Of a stretch of DNA of 64,000 nucleotides, positions 7,682-16,491 are shown piece after piece (positions within the stretch are counted from its first letter, which is position 1; each line of letters opens with the position of its first letter). This DNA is from Fodinibacter sp038258215. GTDB taxonomy: Bacteria > Actinomycetota > Actinomycetes > Actinomycetales > Dermatophilaceae. The stretch lies in contig JBBSQC010000004.1 of NCBI GenBank assembly GCA_038258215.1, positions 74,993 through 138,992 on the forward strand. The letters are read 5' to 3'. The notes beneath the pieces were generated by a model. It had not been told where the DNA came from, made no database searches, and saw nothing but the letters and a program-made list of their open reading frames with translations. The translations under genes and the position numbers were made by a program.

Positions 7682-8883
7682 GCCTCGACCTCGATCTCGT
7701 TGACCCACTTCGTCTGCAGCACACCGGGCCTCGCGGGGGCGATGAGACGGCAGGGGTAGCCGTGGTCGTGGTCGAGCTGCTCGCCGGAGAGCGTGAGGGC
7801 GATGAGGCTGTCGGGGTGCCGCGCGAAATTCGCCGGCAGCCGGCTCTCGCGGTAGGCGCCCCGCGGCTGCATCGACCGCACGACCACACCGGAGTCCTCG
7901 CTGCCACCCGCCAGCATCACGATGTCGCGGACCGGGATGCCGGACCAGGTGCCGGTGGCGCTCCACCCCTCGACGCAGGCGATGGGCAGCACCGCCTCGT
8001 GCTGTGGCATCGCGCGCAGGTCGTCGAGCGTGAGCTCCGTGGTGCCTCCCGGGCCGATGACCTTCAGGCGCCAGTCGGGGTCGTCGAGCAGGTCGGCGAC
8101 CGCGGCACCCACGGCGCTGCGGTTGATCGGCACGCCCTGCGGACCCTCGCCGGAGCGCACCGCGAGGATGCCGAGCCGGCGCAGCCCGGGGATCTCGTTG
8201 GACGTCGCCACGACGACCGCGATCGCCGCGGACACCCACGTGGCGTTCAGGAGAGTGCGTCGCGAGGGTGTGCTCCCCGCTTCCCGGTCGGTCTCGGAGC
8301 CGACGCCCTCGGGCATCGGGTCGTCGACCGGCCCGGTGAGCGCCGCCCGGATGACGGGCAGCTTGATCCCGATGTGCAGCACGAGGGCACCGATGGTCAC
8401 CCAGGCGACGGCGTAGTGCGCGCGGATGAAGTCGAAGGACCACGGATACCACTGGGCCGAGTTGGCCAGCCCGGTGACGAGCTGGAACGTCGCACCCCCG
8501 AAGAGGAGGACGATCGAGACCCGTTCGAGGAGGTGCACCACGAGCTCGCGGGCGGCCCTGGGCGGCCGGATGAAGAAGCGCGGGAAGACCGACCAGAGCT
8601 TGACGAGCAGCAGCGGGATGGCTGCGGTGCCCGAGGCGACGTGCAGACCCTGGGTCAGCTGGTAGAGCCGCGCCGGTGACGCGGGCAGGGGAAAGGCGGG
8701 GGTGGCGAGCTGGGAGGCGTGGCTGTACACGCCGGTGAGGAAGCAGATGCCGAAGGCGATGCCGAGCCAGGTGCCGACCCGAGCCGTGGTGCGCGGCCCG
8801 CGGAGGCCGCTGTCGAAGGACTCCGGCGACGGGATCCGCTCGTCGATCCGGGCCGCGATCCCGGTGAGCGACCGCTCGCTCAC
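7678..8883 (-). CDS. Molybdopterin-dependent oxidoreductase with membrane cytochrome-like domain
   Basis: 401 residues. The N-terminal half (about residues 30-200) has four to five membrane helices with several histidines, resembling a cytochrome b561-type anchor. After a fifth hydrophobic segment the C-terminal half (about 230-400) is a sulfite-oxidase/MsrP-type Moco domain with LPIACVEGWSATGTWSG, whose cysteine matches the molybdenum ligand of the family, and the late YPCRLIAP segment. The substrate is unknown. The GTG start at 8883 overlaps the preceding gene by four bases (GTGA), as does the stop with the following gene. This makes a tightly coupled four-gene operon with two glycosyl/nucleotidyl-transferase genes. 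Confidence 0.85.
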   Translation of the reverse strand: MSERSLTGIAARIDERIPSPESFDSGLRGPRTTARVGTWLGIAFGICFLTGVYSHASQLATPAFPLPASPARLYQLTQGLHVASGTAAIPLLLVKLWSVFPRFFIRPPRAARELVVHLLERVSIVLLFGGATFQLVTGLANSAQWYPWSFDFIRAHYAVAWVTIGALVLHIGIKLPVIRAALTGPVDDPMPEGVGSETDREAGSTPSRRTLLNATWVSAAIAVVVATSNEIPGLRRLGILAVRSGEGPQGVPINRSAVGAAVADLLDDPDWRLKVIGPGGTTELTLDDLRAMPQHEAVLPIACVEGWSATGTWSGIPVRDIVMLAGGSEDSGVVVRSMQPRGAYRESRLPANFARHPDSLIALTLSGEQLDHDHGYPCRLIAPARPGVLQTKWVNEIEVEA

Positions 8884-9611
8884 GGCGAGTCCTCGAGGTC
8901 GTTCGCCAGCCGGCGGCTCCGCGCGTCGCCCGGGCGGGCCCCATGGTCCTCTCCGGTCAGCCGACGCCACTCCCGCGCGAAGGCGGTGTGCGGGAACTCC
9001 CCCGCCACGATGACCGCGTCCTCCGCGTCGTCCACGTCGCGCAGGGCGGGAGCCGAGCTGGGGCGCACGCCCGCGGCAGCCAGCGCCGCCGCGGTGAGGC
9101 GGCCGGTGTCGGGGCGGCTCATCGGCACACCGGTCAGCACCGCGGCCTGTCCCGGGTGGGTCGTCACGAGGACCCACCAGCCTCCGTCGACCGCCGGGCC
9201 GAGCACGGGACGGCCCTCGGCGTGGGCGAGGTCCCCGACCTGCCGGAGCAGGCTCGCGCTCACCTGTGGGGTGTCCATGCCGATCTGGACGACGGGGCCG
9301 CCCGAGAGCCGGTGGGCCTGCCGGTGACCGTCGGACAGCCGCTCGCCGAAGGACTCACCCCCCTGCCGCACGACCAGCCAGCCCTCGAGCTCGTGGCGGA
9401 GCTCGTCGGCTCGGGCCGCGCGGTCGATGTCGCCGGTGAGGGCGAGCACCCGCCGACCCATGGGGTATGCCGCGGCCGCGGCGGTCAGCGTGTCGAGCAG
9501 GGCCGCTGCCGCGAGCTCCGCTGCCCCCTGGTCGCCGACGACGGGGGCGAGGCGCGTCTTGGCCAGACCGGGGACGGGGGCCTTGGCCATGACGAGCACA
9601 CTGCCCCTCAC
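8880..9611 (-). CDS. DUF2064 / TIGR04282-type nucleotidyl- or glycosyltransferase
   Basis: 243 residues beginning VRGSVLVMAKAPVPGLAKTR, the hallmark N-terminus of the DUF2064 (TIGR04282) family, a MobA/CofC-like Rossmann fold. Database entries for this family often carry the name arsenosugar biosynthesis glycosyltransferase, which should not be read as a proven function. QIGMDTPQVS holds the acidic metal-binding position and GPAVDGGWWVL is the usual second motif. GTG at 9611 is used; it overlaps the upstream glycosyltransferase stop (GTGA). Confidence 0.85.
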   Translation of the reverse strand: MRGSVLVMAKAPVPGLAKTRLAPVVGDQGAAELAAAALLDTLTAAAAAYPMGRRVLALTGDIDRAARADELRHELEGWLVVRQGGESFGERLSDGHRQAHRLSGGPVVQIGMDTPQVSASLLRQVGDLAHAEGRPVLGPAVDGGWWVLVTTHPGQAAVLTGVPMSRPDTGRLTAAALAAAGVRPSSAPALRDVDDAEDAVIVAGEFPHTAFAREWRRLTGEDHGARPGDARSRRLANDLEDSP

Positions 9612-10267
9612 GGCAGGACCCTCGCGAAGTCCCGAGCCGCCCGCACGGTGCCCTTCACCGATCCGGAGACCTTGGAACGGGTCCCCTCGGCGCGCGGGTG
9701 GTAGGTGATGTCGTGCTCGGTGAGGACCCAGCCGGCCTGCTGGGCCCGCGAAAGCAGCTCGACGGGGTAGCCGAACCGGCGGTCCTGCACGCCGAGGGCC
9801 AGCAGGTCGTCGCGGCGGCAGACCCGCACGGGCGCGATGTCGTGCACGGACAGGCCGGTGCGGTGGCGCAGCCAGGCCAGCACCAGGGCGTTCCCGGCGC
9901 GGGCGTGCCACGGCCAGAGGCCCTTCGTGGCCGGCCGCCGTCGTCCGCAGGCCATCGTCGCCGCGCCGGACCGCACCTCCTCGAGGAGGGGGAGGAGCTC
10001 GCGGGGGTCCATCGACCCGTCGCCGTCGAGCACCGCGACGAACGTGCGCGTCGCCGCCTCGACACCGGAGTGCACCGCGGCGCCGTATCCCGGCCGAGGC
10101 TCGTGGACGACGCGGGCCCCCAGAGACGCGGCGACCTCAGCCGTGCCGTCGGTGGAGCCGTTGTCCACGATGATCACCCGGATCCCGTCGGGCACGAGGG
10201 CCATCACGCCCGGCAGGGCGGCCGCCTCGTCCCGGCACGGGATCACGAGGTCGCAGTCGAGGTCCAC
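9608..10267 (-). CDS. Family 2 glycosyltransferase
   Basis: 219-residue GT-A glycosyltransferase. The start VIPCRDEAAALPGV and the nucleotide-binding IIVDNGSTDGTAEVA are classical GT2 motifs, and VLDGDGSMDP supplies the metal-binding DxD. There are no membrane helices, so it is cytosolic or peripheral and similar to the catalytic domain of polyprenyl-phosphate mannosyl/glucosyltransferases. GTG at 10267 is the first gene of the minus-strand operon, divergent from the membrane protein at 10391. Confidence 0.88.
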   Translation of the reverse strand: MDLDCDLVIPCRDEAAALPGVMALVPDGIRVIIVDNGSTDGTAEVAASLGARVVHEPRPGYGAAVHSGVEAATRTFVAVLDGDGSMDPRELLPLLEEVRSGAATMACGRRRPATKGLWPWHARAGNALVLAWLRHRTGLSVHDIAPVRVCRRDDLLALGVQDRRFGYPVELLSRAQQAGWVLTEHDITYHPRAEGTRSKVSGSVKGTVRAARDFARVLP

Positions 10268-10378
10268 GGGCCGACCCTAAGCGCGTTGCGCCGCCTGCGC
10301 GCGCCCACCCGCGCTTACGGAGTTGTGACGGAGGAGTGGCGAAGGGTCGGCGGGTGCGCCCCCCGGGCGCAGGCACGG

Positions 10379-10384
10379 CATCCT
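10379..10384 (+). promoter_or_regulatory. Candidate -10 for a leaderless transcript
   Basis: CATCCT lies six bases before the ATG at 10391 with no Shine-Dalgarno between. Its placement matches several other genes in this window. Confidence 0.3.
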
Positions 10385-10390
10385 TGGGGC

Positions 10391-11776
10391 ATGGCGACCA
10401 CGACGGGTGAGGCGACAGCGGCGGTGTCCGCGGACGCCCACACAGCCGCCGGCCGTCGGGCGCTCCTCGGCCTCGGTGCCGGCGCCCTCGTGGTGCTGGC
10501 CGGCGTCCTCGTGCCGGTGCTGACCGGCGTGGAGGTCATGGCCGGTGGCGCGGCGCCGTTGCTCGGCGACTGGATGCTCCGGTTCTGGTGGACCAGCCCG
10601 ATCGCCGTGCTCGTCGCCGCGGTCACGGCGTGGGGAGGGCTCGGGTCGCTCCTGGCGCGTCTCACCTGGGGCCGGCTCCTGGTCCTCTCGTGGCTGGTGT
10701 CGGTCGTGTGGATGGTCTCCCTCGCCCTGGTCGACGGGCCGGTCGGGATGGGCAAGATCCTCAACGACGGGACGGAGTACATCGAGAGCGCCGGGATGAT
10801 CGACGACGTGGGCGAGATGCTGCGCACCTACGTCTCGAGGATCCCCCTCGATGCCCCCGGCCACTGGGCGGTCCACCTCGCCGGGCACCCGCCCGGTGCC
10901 GTGCTGTTGTTCATCGGCCTCGACCGCATCGGGCTGGGGACGTGGCAGGTGGCCGGCGTCATCATCGTGGCGATCGGCGCCACGGTGCCGGCTGCGGTCG
11001 CGGTCACCCTCGACCGGCTCGGGGCTCGCGACCAGGCGCGGGCCGTGTTGCCCTTCCTCGTCGTCGGTCCGGCGGCGCTGCTCATGGCGGTGTCCGCGGA
11101 TGCCCTGTTCGCCACCTTCGCGGCCTGGGGGGCCGCTGCCCTGGCCGGCGCCTGTGCGGCGCGTCGGCCGCAGGTGAGGTGGGGCCTCGCCGTGGTGGCG
11201 GGGCTGCTCTTCGGCTGGTGCGTCATGGTGTCCTACGGACTGCTGCTGCTCGGGCTGCTGGCGCTGGCCGTGCTGGTGGTGTCGCGGGGATCGGTGCGCG
11301 AGCGCGCGGCGGTGTGCGGGGCCGCCGCGCTCGCCGCGCTCGCCGTCGTCCTGACGTTCGCGGCCCTCGGCTTCGCGTGGTGGGAGGCCTACCCCGTGCT
11401 GCACGAGCGATACTTCGCCGGCATCGCCAGCCAGCGGCCGGGGTGGTACTGGGTGTTCGGCAACCTCGGCGTGCTGGTCCTCATCGCCGGGCCGATGCTC
11501 CCCGCAGCCCTCGCTGCAGGTTGGCCGCGGCTGCGCGACGTCCAGGGCTGGGTGGCCGACCCCGTCGTCATGCTCGTGCTCGCCGGGGTGGCCATGGTCC
11601 TCATCGCGAACTTCTCGATGATGAGCAAGTCGGAGACCGAGCGGATCTGGCTGCCGTTCATGCCGTGGCTGCTGCTGTCCGTGCTCTGGTTGCCGCCGCG
11701 GTGGCAACGGTGGGCCCTCCTCGCCCAAGCCCTGACGGCGATCGTCATCGAGCACCTGGTGCGGCTCGTCTGGTGA
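10391..11776 (+). CDS. Polytopic membrane protein, possible GT-C-type glycosyltransferase
   Basis: 461 residues with about eleven membrane helices. After the first three helices there is an extracytoplasmic loop with DGPVGMGKILNDGTEYIE and the segment GHWAVHLAGHPPGAVLLF. The pattern of helix pairs plus a first long loop recalls GT-C mannosyltransferases, but I see no decisive catalytic motif. The ATG at 10391 follows a -10-like CATCCT by six bases. It is divergent from the glycosyltransferase operon and convergent with the epimerase, which suggests a sugar-related role (inference). Confidence 0.75.
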   Translation: MATTTGEATAAVSADAHTAAGRRALLGLGAGALVVLAGVLVPVLTGVEVMAGGAAPLLGDWMLRFWWTSPIAVLVAAVTAWGGLGSLLARLTWGRLLVLSWLVSVVWMVSLALVDGPVGMGKILNDGTEYIESAGMIDDVGEMLRTYVSRIPLDAPGHWAVHLAGHPPGAVLLFIGLDRIGLGTWQVAGVIIVAIGATVPAAVAVTLDRLGARDQARAVLPFLVVGPAALLMAVSADALFATFAAWGAAALAGACAARRPQVRWGLAVVAGLLFGWCVMVSYGLLLLGLLALAVLVVSRGSVRERAAVCGAAALAALAVVLTFAALGFAWWEAYPVLHERYFAGIASQRPGWYWVFGNLGVLVLIAGPMLPAALAAGWPRLRDVQGWVADPVVMLVLAGVAMVLIANFSMMSKSETERIWLPFMPWLLLSVLWLPPRWQRWALLAQALTAIVIEHLVRLVW

Positions 11777-11811
11777 CGGGCCTGGTCGGCGGGGTCCTCG
11801 CTCGACACCGA

Positions 11812-11858
11812 CACCTTCACCTTCGCGCCGGAACGGTGGGGGTGCGAACGTGAAGGTG
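11812..11858. terminator. Long hairpin between convergent genes
   Basis: CACCTTCACCTTCGC (11812-11826) pairs with GCGAACGTGAAGGTG (11844-11858), 14 of 15 positions, with a 17-base loop. It is placed between the stops of the membrane protein and the epimerase, so it is a likely bidirectional terminator. Confidence 0.5.
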
Positions 11859-11892
11859 CCCCCATCGGGCGGGAAAGTTGGGACGCTGGTCT

Positions 11893-12951
11893 TCAGGCTC
11901 GCAGGGGCTCGGTGGCGAACCGGCCGAGCCCCTCGCCGGGGCCGATCGCCGCGGTGAAGCCGAGCTCGGCGCGGGCCCGCTCCGGTGAGGCCACGACGTG
12001 GCGCACGTCGCCGATCCGGAACTGCCCGGTGACGGTCGGTTCGAGGCCGATGCCCGAGCCGGCCGCGACCGCGCGGGCCACGTCGGCGATGCCGATCGGC
12101 TGCCCGGAGCAGACGTTGTATGCCGTGTGCGACCCGTCCGGCCGGTCCACGACGGCGAGGGCGGCCGCGACGTTGGCCCGGGCGACGTCGTGGACGTGCA
12201 CGAAGTCGCGCATCTGGGTGCCGTCCTCGTAGACGACCGGGGCCTCACCGCGCTCGAGCGAGGACCTGAACATGGCTGCGACCCCGGAGTAGGGGGTGTC
12301 GCGCGGCATCCCGGGCCCGTAGACGTTGTGGTAGCGCAGCGAGATGGCCGCGCCGGGCGCCTGGCGCACCCACGCGGTGGCGTAGTGCTCCTGCGCGACC
12401 TTGCTCGCGGCGTAGGAGCTGCGCGGGTCGAGCGGGGCCGACTCGTCGACGAGGGCCCAGTCCAGCGGGCCGCCGCAGACCGGGCAGGGGATGTCGAAGT
12501 CGCCGGACTCGAGGGCCCCGGCGGTGCGCGCGCCGGGGGCCTGGTCGCCGTGGTGCGGGCAGGTGTAGCGGCCCTCGCCGTAGACGACCATCGACGAGGC
12601 CTGGACGAAGCCCCGCACCCCCCGCTCGTGCATCGCGGCGAGGACGGAGGCCGTGCCGAGGTCGTTGTGACCGGCATACAGGGGGAGGTCGGCGGCGGTC
12701 ACCCCGGCGCCGACCATCGCGGCGAGGTGGATGACCACGTCTATGCCGCAGAGGAGGTCGCTCCACTCGTGCGCTCGCCGGGTGTCGAGCACGTGCACGC
12801 CCTCGGGCGGGGCCGAACGGGTGGCGGCCCCGTGTGCTTCGGGGAGGAGGAGGTCGACCGGGACGACCTCGACCCCCCGGGCTGCCAGCTCGGATGCCGT
12901 GGCGGTGCCGATGAAGCCGGCTGCGCCGGTGAGGAGGACTCGCACGCGCAC
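11893..12951 (-). CDS. NAD-dependent epimerase/dehydratase with Cys-rich insert
   Basis: 352-residue short-chain dehydrogenase of the extended type. It has the Rossmann motif TGAAGFIGT near the N-terminus, the active-site SSMVVYGEG and the catalytic tyrosine in SSYAASK. Between them lies an insert with YTCPHHG and CPVCGG, four cysteines spaced like a zinc knuckle; this insert marks one subgroup of nucleotide-sugar epimerases. GTG at 12951 is taken as start; GTG at 12945 is equally possible. It probably acts on a nucleotide-linked sugar together with the neighbouring transferases (inference). Confidence 0.87.
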   Translation of the reverse strand: MRVRVLLTGAAGFIGTATASELAARGVEVVPVDLLLPEAHGAATRSAPPEGVHVLDTRRAHEWSDLLCGIDVVIHLAAMVGAGVTAADLPLYAGHNDLGTASVLAAMHERGVRGFVQASSMVVYGEGRYTCPHHGDQAPGARTAGALESGDFDIPCPVCGGPLDWALVDESAPLDPRSSYAASKVAQEHYATAWVRQAPGAAISLRYHNVYGPGMPRDTPYSGVAAMFRSSLERGEAPVVYEDGTQMRDFVHVHDVARANVAAALAVVDRPDGSHTAYNVCSGQPIGIADVARAVAAGSGIGLEPTVTGQFRIGDVRHVVASPERARAELGFTAAIGPGEGLGRFATEPLRA

Positions 12952-13037
12952 AGTCTGCCCCGAGTGCGGCGCGGCCAGCGCGCTGAGGTCACGCCACCGG
13001 CAGCCTCCCGTCCTCCAGGGCGCCTGGCCGTGGTTCC

Positions 13038-14606
13038 CTACTCCGGCGGGGTCACCAGGCCGTGGTGGAGCGCGTAGAGGCTGGCGCCGACCCGGTTGGT
13101 GGCCCCGATCTTCGTGTAGGTCCGTTCCACGTGGTTGCGCACGGTCTTCTCGCTCAGGACGAGCAGCCCGGCGATCTCGCGGTTGGACAACCCCCGGGAG
13201 ACCAGGCCCAGGACCTCCCTCTCGCGTGGGGTGAGCAGGTCGTCCCGACGAGCACGCGCCACTCGGTGCCCGCCGACGGCCAGGACCGCCTCGACGCACT
13301 CGGGATCGAGTACGCCGGCCCGGCTCCTTGCCCGCAGCCGGGCCAGTGCTTGTTCGGGGTCCATCGCCTCGCGGTAGGGCCGCGGCTCCAGGGCCGACTG
13401 GTAGGCGACGGCCGCGGCCAGGAGGCGCTCGCTGCGCCCGAGCATGGACCCGTCGACACCGAGCGGGTAGCCGGTGCCGTCGAGGTGTTCGTGGTGCGCA
13501 CGCGCGACCCTACGGACGGCGCCCAGCCCGGGGATCCGGTTCAGCGCACGCTCGGTCAGGTAGGGGTGCATCCGCGCGCGCTCCCACTGCGACGGGCTCA
13601 GCTCTCCGGGCTCGGACCACACCTGGTGGGACACACCGAGCCGCCCCAGGTCGTGCAGGTGACCGGCTCGCCGAAGCGTGCCGACCTCCTCGACACCCAT
13701 GCCCAGCACCTCGCCCGCTGATGCCGCGAGCGTCGCAACGGCTCGCGAGTGGCCCAGCGTGAAGGGGCACTTCAGGTCGACGAAGTCTCCGATCGCGCAC
13801 GCCAGTCGTTCGAAACCCGCGTCGGTGAGCAGCACCGCGTGGTCGGGGGCCTGGTTGAGGGCCTCCTTCCACGCATCACCGTCTCGAGCGGGGGCGAACA
13901 CCACGTCGGGGGCGGCCAGCACGGCGTCGACGACGACGGGGTCGAAGTGCCCGCCGCGCCTGCTGACGGCCATCGCGAGCACGGCGTCGAGCCCGTACGT
14001 GCGGTGGTGCACCTCCGCGATGTCGGCGAACTGCGCGACCCTCATCTCGATGGGTATCTGGTCCCCCGAGACCCCCGCCGGCAGACCCTCACCGTCGTAG
14101 CGCTCGAAGGTGTGAGCGAGGGTCGTCGCGACATCGGGCGACAGGCCGATGTGCTCCGCCAACGCCGCCGCCGACGCGCAGTGCGAGTGGACCAACGTGG
14201 CGATCTGGCCGCGGGCGTCCCGAAAGAGCGAGCCCATCACCTTCAAGCGCCGCGGAAGCGGTTCACCCCTGGCGACGTTGGCGAGCAGGAACCGCAGGTA
14301 CGGCACACCCGACCAGTCGACCAGGTAGGCGTCGTGTCGGACCGCGATGTCGTCGCCGAACCACCGGGCGTACTCCTGGGAGTCGGCGTGACAGCCGATC
14401 CACATCACCAGCGTCGTGTAGTAGGCGGTGCCACGCTGCTCGGCGTCCAGCCCGAGGAGGTCGGCGATTCGACACGCCATGGTCGCGGAGCGGAGCATGT
14501 GGTCGGCGGGCTGACCCAACCCGAGGTCGATCGCGACGGAGAGCCCGGCCAGAACCTCCGCCCGTCGGGGAAGCGCCTCACCGCCATGGCTTCTCGAGCT
14601 CGTCAC
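13038..14606 (-). CDS. Tandem HD-GYP-like phosphohydrolase with LuxR-type DNA-binding domain
   Basis: 522 residues in three parts. The first half is a degenerate HD-GYP-like module (YTTLVMWIGCHADSQ, then TFERYDGEGLPAG near residue 165). The second is a well-kept HD-GYP domain with AGHLHDLGRLGVSHQVW and HHEHLDGTGYPLG. The C-terminal 65 residues are a LuxR/GerE helix-turn-helix (LTPREREVLGLVSRGLSNREIA, split here at 20: LTPREREVLGLVSRG). HD-GYP domains hydrolyse cyclic dinucleotides, so it may couple a second messenger to transcription. GTG at 14606 is chosen; the frame is open a little further upstream. Confidence 0.85.
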   Translation of the reverse strand: MTSSRSHGGEALPRRAEVLAGLSVAIDLGLGQPADHMLRSATMACRIADLLGLDAEQRGTAYYTTLVMWIGCHADSQEYARWFGDDIAVRHDAYLVDWSGVPYLRFLLANVARGEPLPRRLKVMGSLFRDARGQIATLVHSHCASAAALAEHIGLSPDVATTLAHTFERYDGEGLPAGVSGDQIPIEMRVAQFADIAEVHHRTYGLDAVLAMAVSRRGGHFDPVVVDAVLAAPDVVFAPARDGDAWKEALNQAPDHAVLLTDAGFERLACAIGDFVDLKCPFTLGHSRAVATLAASAGEVLGMGVEEVGTLRRAGHLHDLGRLGVSHQVWSEPGELSPSQWERARMHPYLTERALNRIPGLGAVRRVARAHHEHLDGTGYPLGVDGSMLGRSERLLAAAVAYQSALEPRPYREAMDPEQALARLRARSRAGVLDPECVEAVLAVGGHRVARARRDDLLTPREREVLGLVSRGLSNREIAGLLVLSEKTVRNHVERTYTKIGATNRVGASLYALHHGLVTPPE

Positions 14607-14682
14607 GCGATGATTCTGCTCCGTCTGGCCGCGCCGGTCACGCGTCTCGCGACCCCGCCGTGGCCGCTCAGGCGACACCGGG

Positions 14683-15759
14683 TCAGGGCCGGACCTCGAG
14701 CACCCTGTTGAACGGGGTCTGCGCGACCGAGGTGCACCGGCTGAAGCCGGCCGATGTGACGACGTCGCGGATGCGTGCGGGTCCGGCCTGGGTGCCGAGC
14801 GCGAGTCCCACCTCCTGCGCGAGCGACGCCGGGGTGCACAGCAGGGTCGAGAAGCCGTAGTAGGCCCGCCCGACCGGGTTGAAGTTGTCGCTGACGGCGT
14901 CGCCGGCCATCGGTTCGACGATCATCCAGGTGCCCTCGGCGGACAGGGCGCCGCACACCTGCCGTGCCGCCCCCTCCGGATCGCCCATGTCGTGCAGGGC
15001 GTCGAAGGTCGTGACGAGGTCGAACCCGGCACCCGCGAACTCGGTCGCCGAGGCCACCTCGAACCGCACCCGGTCACCGACCCCGGCACGGATGGCCCGC
15101 TCCCGGGCGACCTCCACGGAGGACGCGTGGTAGTCGAACCCGGTGAAGGTGGAGCTCGGGAAGGCCTGCGCCATGATCACCGTGGAGGCCCCGTGCCCGC
15201 ACCCGACGTCCGCGACGGTGGCGCCTCGCTCCAGCCGGTCCACGACACCGTCCAACGCCGGCAGCCAGTCCTGGACGAGGTGGGCGTTGTACATGGTGCG
15301 GAAGAACCGCTCGCAGCCGTCGTGCACGTCGGCGTGGTGCTCGTGCCAGCCCACGCCCGCCTGGCCGCGTGCCGCCTCCAGCACGCGGTCCATGTCGTGG
15401 ACGGTGCCGAGAGCGATCTGGAAGAAGCCGGGCAGGTATGCCGGGCTGCTCGGGTCGGTCAGCGCCGCCGCGTGCTCGGGTGGCAGGGTGTACCCGCCCG
15501 TGGTGGCGTCGTACTCGACGTAGCCACCGGCGGCCTGGGCGTTGAGCCACTCCCGCGCGTACGGCTCACCGGTGTGGGTGGCCTCGGCGAGCTGGGCCGG
15601 AGTGACCGGCCCACCAGCCAGGACGGCGTAGTAGCCCAGCTTGTCGCCGAGCACGACCAGCGCGGTGTTGAGGGTGGCGCCGACCTCGTCAACGGCCTTG
15701 AAGACGAAGGCCATGAGCTTGTCGACGTCGATGCTGGGTGCCTGCTGCAGATCGGTCAT
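14683..15759 (-). CDS. Class I SAM-dependent methyltransferase with winged-helix N-terminus
   Basis: 358 residues. The N-terminal 120 residues look like a winged-helix dimerisation region (GDKLGYYAVLAGGPVTPAQL), as in many O-methyltransferases and the Rv2258c-like group. The catalytic part contains VADVGCGHGASTVIMAQ (SAM motif I, about residue 185), TGFDYHASSVE and TTFDALHDMGDP. Start ATG at 15759 has GGGAGGAA nine bases upstream. The substrate is not deducible. It is not BioC: no ordinary BioC features are seen and it lies apart from the bio genes. Confidence 0.85.
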   Translation of the reverse strand: MTDLQQAPSIDVDKLMAFVFKAVDEVGATLNTALVVLGDKLGYYAVLAGGPVTPAQLAEATHTGEPYAREWLNAQAAGGYVEYDATTGGYTLPPEHAAALTDPSSPAYLPGFFQIALGTVHDMDRVLEAARGQAGVGWHEHHADVHDGCERFFRTMYNAHLVQDWLPALDGVVDRLERGATVADVGCGHGASTVIMAQAFPSSTFTGFDYHASSVEVARERAIRAGVGDRVRFEVASATEFAGAGFDLVTTFDALHDMGDPEGAARQVCGALSAEGTWMIVEPMAGDAVSDNFNPVGRAYYGFSTLLCTPASLAQEVGLALGTQAGPARIRDVVTSAGFSRCTSVAQTPFNRVLEVRP

Positions 15760-15950
15760 GACGCTGTTCCTCCCGGTGCTCGACGGCCACTGCGCCCGGT
15801 GTGGGCAGCGTCCGGTGTGGACGGCTCCCGGTCCCAACGGACGAGGGAGTGGCGTGCAACCAGCCTGGGTCGGGGACCCCCACCCAGTCATGGGGCATCG
15901 GCCTCAACTGTGCGGAGCGCGACGACCCGGCGACCCTGGACCCGGGACCC

Positions 15951-16388
15951 TCAGCCGGTGAGCTTCGCGATGGTCGAGGCGACCCGGCGCTCGCGCGTCT
16001 CGGGCTTCTTCGCGGCCATCACGGCCTCGGCGTGCTGGCGCTGGTGGCTGTAGCTGAGGCGCTCCCACGCCGCCGATGCGCTCGGGTGAGCGGCGAGCGC
16101 CGCGGCCAGGTCCTCCGGGACCTCGACCGTGCGCGGGGCGGTGTCGAGCACGACCGACACCTCGTGGGTCTCACCGGCCGCGATGCCGGCAGCCTCACGC
16201 ACCGCCGCGCTGGCCCCGAGGAGGAACTGCCCGCCCATCGACGCGATGCTCGTGCGCCAGGTGTGCCCGTTCACCGTCGTGGCGACCTTGGGTCGGCGCC
16301 CGCCCCCGAGCTCCTGGACCACCGACTCCGGGACCACGAACCCGGTGGTGGTGCGACCAGTGGCCAGCAGCTCAGTCGTGAACTCCAT
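15951..16388 (-). CDS. DUF1905 / YdeI-OmpD-associated family protein
   Basis: 145 residues. The N-terminal part (FTTELLATGRTTTGFVVPE to about residue 90) is the DUF1905 beta-barrel-like domain. The C-terminal part with AWERLSYSHQRQHAEAVMAA and the final RRVASTIAKLTG fits the YdeI/OmpD-associated domain. Function unknown; cytosolic by composition. The ATG at 16388 is the clear family start, although the frame is open far upstream. Confidence 0.85.
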   Translation of the reverse strand: MEFTTELLATGRTTTGFVVPESVVQELGGGRRPKVATTVNGHTWRTSIASMGGQFLLGASAAVREAAGIAAGETHEVSVVLDTAPRTVEVPEDLAAALAAHPSASAAWERLSYSHQRQHAEAVMAAKKPETRERRVASTIAKLTG

Positions 16389-16491
16389 CGTCCCAGTGTG
16401 CCGCACCGCGACCGAACCGCGCCACCAGTTCCGGCACCGGCATACTCGGCAGCAGCGCCGGATCCGGCGACCAAGCGCAGGAGGGAAAGCC

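Noticed and set aside
9698..10390. Long N-terminal extension of the membrane protein that begins at 10391
   Set aside because: The extension is antisense to the GT2 gene and is not membrane-like; the ATG at 10391 begins the conserved helices.
14683..15759. Methyltransferase as BioC of biotin synthesis
   Set aside because: It has an extra winged-helix N-terminus and different motifs, and lies 8 kb from bioB without linkage.
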